31,889 nucleotides of DNA from JBFJVZ01 sp041623895 (GTDB lineage Bacteria; Planctomycetota; Planctomycetia; Pirellulales; Pirellulaceae): the NCBI GenBank assembly GCA_041623895.1, contig JBFJVZ010000025.1, positions 1-31,889 on the forward strand, given 5' to 3'. The notes beneath the pieces were generated by a model that saw nothing but the letters and a program-made list of their open reading frames with translations, ran no database searches and was not told where the DNA came from. Positions 26,401-31,889 of the stretch are shown here, piece by piece; within the stretch, counting starts at the first letter, position 1; every line of letters begins with the position of its first letter. The translations under genes were made by a program, and so were the position numbers.

Positions 26401-26483
26401 CGCTTCAGGCATTTGGTGCCAAAGCGACCGAGAGTATCGGTCCAAATCAGAGCTCCGGATCGGGCAACGGCGAGAAGAATTGA
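23403..26483 (+). CDS. Secretin N-domain protein without visible secretin barrel
   Basis: The 1026-residue protein starts with a leader (hydrophobic RIPLLLAIALYCC, about residues 22-34) and an acidic, Lys/Glu/Asp-rich low-complexity region (about 65-120). It then has a series of about six alpha/beta modules of secretin N0/N1 (STN/NolW) type. Examples are the segments with EVVGPAINIRQVAELLD, VVSGSPADRFIIGSLIERL, ILVSPDTAALDQLENLM, and IVVTGATGEQLRTIGELIEL. Low-complexity inserts (QMQMMQQMQQQ; YYYYGSYG; QNQNQNQ) separate them. The protein ends after the last module and shows no C-terminal barrel, so it cannot form a normal type II secretion pore alone. It is probably periplasmic/outer-membrane associated and ring-forming (inference). 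ATG 23403 is preferred over a GTG at 23349. It is followed 150 bases later by the MMPL gene on the same strand. Confidence 0.85.
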   Translation: MSGHTRVWAVWSSSSRCLSVLRIPLLLAIALYCCQLSIADGPVVMVAGPDGKPMVLQKGASAAQPAEGKANEGDEAKGDEAKGDGDKEKQDKDAQDSKQAESPEPKVIRRGDLKDEDADPEELKATVGPDGKVAFQFRNQPWVELVQWLSEIADQPLDWQELPADRVNLTSPGRYSVAETQDLFNRHLLARGFTILKLDGGLTITKTENIDPAMVPRVSVFDLGTLQAHTFVRATLDVGWLSAEKLAEELKAMIGPTGKLTAMTTTNRLEVVGPAINIRQVAELLDQERDSTSRESLAPEFKLRYLPAEEAKRMLEEFLGVEKKKAAPMTPQQMQMMQQMQQQNPQAATQQKKVEISIVANVRQNSVIIRAPVDRVAIANEFLKRVDVPSQSLMSLSEIESRVQVFRLQTLDPEKLIEIISEMNVLEPTTRIRVDKDNQALVVSGSPADRFIIGSLIERLDGEGREFHVLQLRRLDANDVAESIGFLMGQEKEEDDNRSSRRYYYYGSYGNDEEKKKDKDKFRVAANASFRQVLLWANDREMQQVQSLLIKLGELPPPGGSNRTIRMIDASATPETYEYLQRLRQQWNRISPNPLEIPDASQFKDPIKDEQAETDESDDADGEQTDDKQPQDEADKTEQDKLKPNQQATADDNVATGLPPSVPAKQDYRLTMMQPPADELELDSPEQQIRSADDFDRMFRRGVTRANETVQPGSNSAVRIELDDAGNLILVSPDTAALDQLENLMLQFRPPRRPYQVFKIKHASSYWVRLNLEDYFEDEEESGDSSADSFYRWYWDLDDNSDESPTGLGKGNKLRFVDDPDTNTIVVTGATGEQLRTIGELIELWDVSEPANKRKMRFTRLISLKYGQADKISETIKDAYRDLLSSNDKAFTSGRGQNQNQNQGGTDKQNVPRNREGNGSTLVDGDNGNDGGGADFSFKGKLSIGVDKVGNTLLISAEGESLLELVTDMIKQLDDASRPAGEVQVLQLSGDVSGESIRRALQAFGAKATESIGPNQSSGSGNGEKN
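23618..23655 (+). repeat. 15-base in-frame tandem repeat
   Basis: GGGCGACGAGGCGAA occurs at 23618-23632 and 23633-23647, followed by a partial third copy to 23655. It is inside the secretin-N gene and encodes part of the acidic linker (GDEAK repeats). Copy number could vary between strains by slippage without frameshift. Confidence 0.7.
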
Positions 26484-26633
26484 TCTCCCCGCCGACTCTG
26501 CTGATGCCTGCGCTTTGCTTGAGCGTAGAATTCGCTAGGCTAGTGGTTTGTCCAGAACAAAGCACGGGTCCCTTTGTCTGCGGTAAGTTCCACATCCGAT
26601 TCCTACTCTCATTTGCCGCCGGCGGTTTGACGG

Positions 26634-29381
26634 ATGCCACGACCGTTCTCGCATCGCTGGGCTGACACGGTAACCAGAAGGTGGCCTTGGGTACTGGCTG
26701 CCTGGTTGGTGGTGACCATCACCATCCGTATGGTTGCGCCGGCATGGAAGGACATCGCCTATGACGGCGACTTTGAGTATCTGCCCGCCGATATGTCCAG
26801 CGTGGCCGCTGGGCAGCTGATGGAGGAAGCTTTTCCTGGTCTCCGCAGTCGCAGTCAGGTGGTTTTGATTCTGGGCCGCCAGCAGCAATCGCTGACCAAA
26901 CGAGACGATGTCGTCGGCTTGGATTTATTGCGTCGCTTGTATCACCGTTTATCAGAAGTCAGCTGGCAGCGGGCCATCGAGTATGGATACCAAAGTGGGC
27001 CGATCGAAAAAGCTGGCAAGGCGGCGCCCTGGTTACAGCTAACCAAAGACTCGTTGGACCGGGCCATTGCGCTGGATGAACGGTTTTATGAGCGGATCGT
27101 CAACGAAGTCCCCGAGATTGAGCCTAATCTCCGCGAACCGAGAATGGCGATCGCTCATTGGGATCGCGGCAAGCTGTTGGAATTGATTAGTGATTCAGAG
27201 GAAGCGGTGGAATTCGACTTTCTCGCTGCTTTGACTTTGCTGCCCGACATTCCCTTGATCGCAGAGCCGATCGACCAGCGCGAACTGGAACCATGGCAGT
27301 CGCTGATCGACCTCATGTCATGGGATGACACCATGATTGGTGCGCGGCTGTCTAGTGACAATGCGCGGTTGGCCGTTTTGCAGTTGTCCAGCGAACTGGC
27401 GGCGACCGGGAATATCGCCACGATTGAATCGGTACAACAGCTGATCGACGAAGTCGTCGCGTACAGCGCGCATTACACCGACCCGGGTCTGAAGTTGGCG
27501 ATGACGGGGTCGGCCGCGATCGGCGGCGAAACTTTAATTGCTGCACGAGACGCAATTCGGTACACCGAGTGGATCAGTCTGGCCATGATCCTGGTAATTC
27601 TGGCCGGCGTCTATCGAGCGCCGTTGTTGATTGCCGTGCCCGTCGTTTCGATCGGTGTTGCGGTCGTGGTTTCGATTTCTCTGGTGGCTTTGCTGACACG
27701 CTGGTCGATCGACGGTACCGTGCCCGGGCTGGATCTGCGGGTCTTCACCACCAGCCGGATTTTCGTCGTCGTGATTCTGTTCGGCGCCGGCACAGACTAC
27801 TGTCTGTTTTTGATCTCGCGGCTTCGCGAAGAGGCAATCAAAGCTCCTTGGCCGGTGGCCTGCCGCAACGCTCTTTCGGGTGTTTCGGGAGCCTTGATGG
27901 GCAGCGCACTGACGACGGTGGTCGGACTGGGGATGCTGTGGATCGCCAGTTTTGGAAAGTTTCACTACACGGGCCCGATCATCGCAATCTGTCTGTTGGT
28001 CGGGTTATTGACATGCATGACGCTGACCCCGGCGCTGCTGCGGGCGCTGGGTCCGCGGGTGTTTTGGCCGGCGAAGATTCAGCCGGCGGCTCCGACGCTG
28101 ACACTGTTGGGAGATAGTGCCGCAAGCCGTAGCGGCACCATGGGCGGTGGAGCTTGGGGCTGGATCGCGCTGATGCTGACACGACGACCAGCGGTGGCGC
28201 TATTGCTTGGTTTATCTTTGCTGGCGATGCCCGGCATCTACGGCCTGATGAGCGAGGACTCCGTCACTTATGACCTGAGCAGCCAGCTGAGTCACAACGC
28301 GTCAAGCCGCAAAGGGCTACGGCTGCTGTCAAAGAATTTCGAGATCGGCCAGTTCAACGCGGTAACGGCTTTGCTGGTGCGGCCAACAGCAACGCCACGA
28401 GAAGAATTCGAGCAACAGATCAAGGATCTGTCTGACGAGATTTACACCCTGGAAGGTGTGACCGCCGTGCGCAATTCCAGCGATCCTCTGGGTGATTTCC
28501 CGCCGGGCCGAAAGACCGGATTGTTCCAAGGTGATGCGTGGCGGCGAAGAGCGCTGCAGCATCTGAGCGTGGCGCAAGACTATTTCTTTTCTGACAATCC
28601 GAAATTCAAGGATCGATTGGCTCGCCTGGACGTGATCGTCGAAGGCGACCCGTTCGCAATCACGACCGGCCAACTGGTGACGCAGCTGGACGATTTCTTG
28701 CGAGGAAAAGCCGATCAGGGCGGCTCGAAATGGGAAGGATCCAATGTATATCTGGCAGGGACCACACCCTCGATCAGCGATTTGCGGCGTGTCACATTGT
28801 CGGACGGTCGGCGGATTAAGTTAGCGGTGGTGGTCGCCGTTTTCGCGGTCTTGGTGATCATCATCCGCCGCGTCGGTTTATGCATCTACCTGATTGCGAC
28901 CGTATTGCTCAGCTACTACGCAACACTTGGCTTGACCATATTGTTTTTCCGCGAATCCTACGGTGCCGATTTCGTTGGACTGGATTGGAAACTACCGCTG
29001 TTCTTGTTTGTCATCTTGGTTGCCGTCGGTCAGGACTATAATGTCTATCTCGTGACCAGAATCTTGGAAGAACAGCAGTCCTTGGGTTGGCTGGCGGCAT
29101 TGCGGCGGGCCGTCTCACGTACCGGTGGCATCATCACCGCCTGCGGGCTGGTGATGGCGGCCACTTTTTTCAGCATGACCGCGTCGGCCTGGTTCCCAAT
29201 GCTCGCCGAGTTGTTCGGCGGTAAAGGTGCCGAAAGCAGGCTTGGACTACGTGGGATCGTCGAATTGGGATTCGCGCTCGGCTTGGGCGTGTTGATCGAT
29301 ACGTTCTACGTGCGCACGATTCTGGTGCCCAGTTTTGTGGCTCTGGTCGGGCAAAGATCCGCCAAAGAGAATTCACGGTGA
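26634..29381 (+). CDS. MMPL-family RND transporter
   Basis: This 915-residue inner-membrane protein has the RND arrangement: one TM near residue 20-35, a large external loop, five TM segments (about 310-470), a repeat of this plan (TM at about 515-535, loop, five TMs from about 730). The proton-relay aspartates are Asp388 in GAGTDYCLFLISRL and Asp801 in VGQDYNVYLVTRI, both matching the MMPL signature. MMPL proteins export lipids or hydrophobic compounds driven by proton motive force, and in planctomycetes some are linked to hopanoid or lipid transport; the substrate here is unknown. No Shine-Dalgarno sequence is evident before the ATG. It lies on the same strand as the secretin-N gene but 150 bases away, so joint transcription is possible, not shown. 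Confidence 0.93.
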   Translation: MPRPFSHRWADTVTRRWPWVLAAWLVVTITIRMVAPAWKDIAYDGDFEYLPADMSSVAAGQLMEEAFPGLRSRSQVVLILGRQQQSLTKRDDVVGLDLLRRLYHRLSEVSWQRAIEYGYQSGPIEKAGKAAPWLQLTKDSLDRAIALDERFYERIVNEVPEIEPNLREPRMAIAHWDRGKLLELISDSEEAVEFDFLAALTLLPDIPLIAEPIDQRELEPWQSLIDLMSWDDTMIGARLSSDNARLAVLQLSSELAATGNIATIESVQQLIDEVVAYSAHYTDPGLKLAMTGSAAIGGETLIAARDAIRYTEWISLAMILVILAGVYRAPLLIAVPVVSIGVAVVVSISLVALLTRWSIDGTVPGLDLRVFTTSRIFVVVILFGAGTDYCLFLISRLREEAIKAPWPVACRNALSGVSGALMGSALTTVVGLGMLWIASFGKFHYTGPIIAICLLVGLLTCMTLTPALLRALGPRVFWPAKIQPAAPTLTLLGDSAASRSGTMGGGAWGWIALMLTRRPAVALLLGLSLLAMPGIYGLMSEDSVTYDLSSQLSHNASSRKGLRLLSKNFEIGQFNAVTALLVRPTATPREEFEQQIKDLSDEIYTLEGVTAVRNSSDPLGDFPPGRKTGLFQGDAWRRRALQHLSVAQDYFFSDNPKFKDRLARLDVIVEGDPFAITTGQLVTQLDDFLRGKADQGGSKWEGSNVYLAGTTPSISDLRRVTLSDGRRIKLAVVVAVFAVLVIIIRRVGLCIYLIATVLLSYYATLGLTILFFRESYGADFVGLDWKLPLFLFVILVAVGQDYNVYLVTRILEEQQSLGWLAALRRAVSRTGGIITACGLVMAATFFSMTASAWFPMLAELFGGKGAESRLGLRGIVELGFALGLGVLIDTFYVRTILVPSFVALVGQRSAKENSR

Positions 29382-29533
29382 AAGTCGTTGCATGACTGGA
29401 TCAGAATCTGCTGTTGACTAATCTTGGCCTCCTCCAAGCCAGCAAAATCATCTGTCCAGCTGGAACCCGGCCAGCTGATTCGTGCTAATCTGTGAGCTCA
29501 TCCCTTTGGCCTGCACCACTGAGAATCATGCTG

Positions 29534-30478
29534 ATGACCAATCGTCGAGAATTCTTACTGGCGGCCGGCGCCGTGACGGCCGCTGGGTCGCTAAGATACC
29601 CTTCCGCTCAAGCCGCTCCATCGGATCAACCTGTCATGCCTGTGCGAATTGCCCTGAACACCAGCACCATCCGAGGTCAGAATCTCACCATCGACAAGCA
29701 AGTCGAAGTCGCTGCCAAAGCCGGCTATGACGGCATCGAGCCCTGGATCCGTGATCTTGAAAAGTTTGTCGACGGCGGCGGGAGCCTGGATGATTTGCGC
29801 AAACAAATCGCTGACTCAGGGTTAACCGTTGACAGCGCCATCGGCTTTGCCAATTGGATTTCCGATGACCTCCAGCAACGCGCCGCCGGATTGCAACAGG
29901 CGCGTAAAGACATGGCTCTGGTCAAAGCCCTTGGCGGCACGCGAATTGCCGCGCCGCCGGTTGGCGCGCACAAAGCTGACAGCGTGGTGCCACCGCTGCC
30001 GGCGATTGCGGAAAGATACCGTGCCCTGTTGGAAGTCGGCGACGAGGTCGGTGTTGTCCCCCAGCTCGAACTGTGGGGATTTTCGCCAACGCTCAGCAAG
30101 CTTAGCGAACTTGCTTACGTGGCCACCGGTGCTGCGCATCCTAGCGCTTGCGTGCTGCCCGATTTTTACCACATCTACAAAGGCGGAAATGATTTTGCCT
30201 CGCTCAGCATGATCGAAGCATCCCGCATGCATTGTTTTCACATCAATGATTATCCCGGCCAGCCATCGATTGAAGAGATCGCCGACAAAGATCGTGTTTT
30301 TCCCGGCGACGGAGTCTGCCCACTGCCTCAGCTGATACGTGAACTGGTCGACAACGGATTCAAGGGAACATTCTCACTTGAGTTGTTCAACCCAGAGTAT
30401 TGGAAGCGTGATGCGTTGGAAGTCGCCAGTGAGGGCTTGCAAAAATGCCGCGCGGTCGTGGCAGCGGCGTTGGGGTAG
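29534..30478 (+). CDS. Sugar phosphate isomerase/epimerase-like TIM barrel, exported
   Basis: The 314-residue product begins with a Tat-like signal (NRREFLLAAGAVTAAGS) and then a xylose isomerase-like TIM barrel (AP endonuclease 2 superfamily). The opening strand is RIALNTSTIRG, and metal ligands are visible in order: Glu in LELWG, Asp and His in DFYH, His in CFHINDYPG and Glu in SLELFN. Members isomerise or epimerise sugars or act on inositol derivatives; exported planctomycete members often sit with Gfo/Idh enzymes. I start at ATG 29534; ATG 29528 is two codons upstream, and the frame is open from GTG 29492. GAGAAT at 29521 fits 29534. It ends 6 bases from the convergent coiled-coil gene, with no terminator between. 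Confidence 0.88.
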   Translation: MTNRREFLLAAGAVTAAGSLRYPSAQAAPSDQPVMPVRIALNTSTIRGQNLTIDKQVEVAAKAGYDGIEPWIRDLEKFVDGGGSLDDLRKQIADSGLTVDSAIGFANWISDDLQQRAAGLQQARKDMALVKALGGTRIAAPPVGAHKADSVVPPLPAIAERYRALLEVGDEVGVVPQLELWGFSPTLSKLSELAYVATGAAHPSACVLPDFYHIYKGGNDFASLSMIEASRMHCFHINDYPGQPSIEEIADKDRVFPGDGVCPLPQLIRELVDNGFKGTFSLELFNPEYWKRDALEVASEGLQKCRAVVAAALG

Positions 30479-30484
30479 AACAAT

Positions 30485-31889
30485 TCAAGCTGCTTTGCGT
30501 TGGTCGCCTTCCAGCCCGCCTCGTTGCCGCCGCAGTTGACGGATCGTATCCGCGTCTTCGTGCGCTTGATTCTCCAACTGGCGGATGCGATTTTCGATCT
30601 TGGCGTTGGCCTGCAAACTGTCTTCCAATTCGCCGCTGAGCCGTTTCAGATGAGCGGTTAAGTCATTGACCTTGACCAACAACGATTGGTTTTGCGGTCG
30701 CAGCTTGTCGGCTGCCGCCGCTTGATCTTGCAGCTTTTGCAAGATTGAGGACTGTGATTGAAGCTTCGCGGTCAGCTCACGGCCCTGGCTGACCAGCGAG
30801 TCGTAGGCTTTCGTCTTGGTAGCCAACTGCCGCTGCAAGTCCTGTACGTTGTTGGCGTGGACGGCCGCTTGAGTGCCCAACTTCTTGATTTCCGTTTGCG
30901 ACTCAGCGTGCCGTTGACTCAGCTTTTCACGCTCGGCCGTGATCACAGCGAGTTGCTTGGACGTATCGGCAAACCGCTGCTTGATCAACGTAAATTCCTC
31001 AAGTTGCGATTTCAATTGTTGCACTTCGTTGCGTTGTTCGGCAAAGGCCTTTGTCTGTTGCTCACTTTGTGCCTTCAGCTCACTCATGGCCCTCTCGCCG
31101 GCAGCCAGTTTATGCTGCAATTCTGCGTGCTCTTGCAGATCTGATTGCAGACGCGCTCTTTCATTTTGCAGCGTCTCGGCGTGCGCCCGAAGTTTTTCGT
31201 TTTCACTTTTCAGTTGCCCGACTACTTCGATTGACTTGGCCAGTTCGGTTTTGATGTTAGCGGTCTTACTGACTTGCTCCTGCAGACTTTGAAGTTCGGT
31301 TTGCTGTTCAGCCAATACCGATTTGATCTGCTCGTTCTCTGCTGTCATGTGACGCAAACTGCCCGCGGTTTTGTCCAACTGCTGTTGGAGCGTTTTGATT
31401 TGATGCTCGGCCTCACTTCTCAGTTTGACCACTTCCACTTGGCTCTTTTGCAAGGCATCGACTTCTTGTGCCTTTTCAACCAGTGATTGACGCAAACTTC
31501 CGGTGACCTTGACTGATTCGCTCAATTGTTCCGTCAGTTCTTCTTTGTCCGATTGCAAAGCCGACAACTCACCCTGCAGCAGGCGGAGTTGAGCGATTTC
31601 ATCTTTTTGCTTAGTCGTGATCTCCATCTGCTGCTGTGCTTTGGACTTCTGCTGATCCAGCAATTCGTTGGCTTTCTGCAGATCCGCTTGCAGTGGGGAC
31701 AATTCGTTAATTTGGTCCTCAAGCTGACCGATGGACTTCGTCTTCGCTTCGACTTCCGCCCTGAGCGTTTGGTTCTCCGACTCCGCAGCTTGTACTTTCT
31801 GCGAGACGTCCGACAGCTGTTTCCGCAGCTGGTTGACGGTTTCCGAAACCGATTCATGTTGTTGATGAAGCTGATCGCGATCGGCGCGC
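30485..31889 (-). CDS. Long coiled-coil protein, truncated by the window edge
   Basis: The frame is open from its stop at 30485 through the right edge of the window, about 467 codons. A TTG near 31702 is only a possible internal start; the codons upstream of it continue the same heptad-rich pattern, so the true N-terminus lies outside. The visible part is nearly all Leu/Gln/Glu/Lys/Ala/Ser heptads with very few prolines (two in the 405 residues from that TTG), as in long rod-like coiled coils (SMC-, myosin- or tropomyosin-like). I see no globular domain at the C-terminus, which ends in a short Arg/Glu-rich tail. Family and function cannot be assigned from this portion; cytoskeletal, envelope or chromosome-related roles are all possible. 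It converges on the isomerase gene. Confidence 0.85.
   Translation of the reverse strand, partial: RADRDQLHQQHESVSETVNQLRKQLSDVSQKVQAAESENQTLRAEVEAKTKSIGQLEDQINELSPLQADLQKANELLDQQKSKAQQQMEITTKQKDEIAQLRLLQGELSALQSDKEELTEQLSESVKVTGSLRQSLVEKAQEVDALQKSQVEVVKLRSEAEHQIKTLQQQLDKTAGSLRHMTAENEQIKSVLAEQQTELQSLQEQVSKTANIKTELAKSIEVVGQLKSENEKLRAHAETLQNERARLQSDLQEHAELQHKLAAGERAMSELKAQSEQQTKAFAEQRNEVQQLKSQLEEFTLIKQRFADTSKQLAVITAEREKLSQRHAESQTEIKKLGTQAAVHANNVQDLQRQLATKTKAYDSLVSQGRELTAKLQSQSSILQKLQDQAAAADKLRPQNQSLLVKVNDLTAHLKRLSGELEDSLQANAKIENRIRQLENQAHEDADTIRQLRRQRGGLEGDQRKAA

Noticed and set aside
29457..29477. A CAGCTGG/CCAGCTG inverted repeat with a 7-base loop between the MMPL and isomerase genes
   Set aside because: The stem is made of a near-palindromic 7-mer and has no T-run; chance occurrence is likely, so I did not call a terminator.
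30485..31702. A complete 405-residue coiled-coil gene starting at a TTG codon near 31702
   Set aside because: Reading upstream of that codon gives the same heptad-rich sequence in frame to the end of the window, so the gene is better described as partial.

Overview
The window looks like chromosomal DNA of a planctomycete, most like the Pirellulaceae/Rhodopirellula type. This rests on gene content, not on a database search. The signs are a large DUF1549/DUF1553 'planctomycete cytochrome' protein followed by a DUF1501 Tat-exported protein, an arylsulfatase, a Gfo/Idh/MocA oxidoreductase and a TIM-barrel sugar isomerase with Tat-type leaders, a DUF6807 (PmoA-like) protein, a secretin-N-domain protein without a visible barrel, and moderately GC-rich DNA with many long antisense shadow ORFs. 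I see no rRNA, tRNA, CRISPR array, integrase, transposase or phage gene.

Layout from left to right. Bases 1-364 hold two nearly identical copies of a non-coding element with inverted arms. A GMC oxidoreductase (-) follows, then a class I aromatic/aspartate aminotransferase (+). Next is a secreted beta-helix protein fused to an SGNH-like domain (+), which converges on a histone-deacetylase-family hydrolase (-) with a strong hairpin between them. An efflux pair on the minus strand (HlyD/MacA-like adaptor with C-terminal EF-hands, then a MacB-like permease) has no ATPase gene beside it. A sulfatase (-) is divergent from a thioredoxin-TPR protein (+). From 20080 down to 12844 a compact minus-strand cluster, probably one operon, encodes Gfo/Idh/MocA, YjbQ-family, DUF1553 cytochrome, DUF1501 and DUF6807 proteins. 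On the plus strand follow an exported CxxC protein, a JmjC/cupin-like protein only 3 bases upstream of a tetraheme cytochrome c554-like gene, a 1026-residue secretin-N-domain protein, an MMPL/RND transporter, and a sugar phosphate isomerase/epimerase-like protein. The window ends inside a long coiled-coil gene (-) that runs off the right edge.

Functional themes. Several genes fit planctomycete breakdown of complex, possibly sulfated, polysaccharides: sulfatase, beta-helix/SGNH protein, GMC oxidoreductase, Gfo/Idh, TIM-barrel isomerase, DUF6807 and the DUF1553/DUF1501 pair. A second theme is the cell envelope: secretin-N protein, MMPL pump, adaptor/permease and coiled-coil protein. The points most worth checking are the JmjC-like protein that seems to have lost metal ligands and is coupled to a tetraheme cytochrome, the EF-hands on an efflux adaptor, the secretin-N protein without a barrel, and the tandem inverted-arm element. 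I do not see one complete, clearly new system. Several starts were moved from the longest reading frame to an internal ATG because a Shine-Dalgarno sequence or an export signal sits there.
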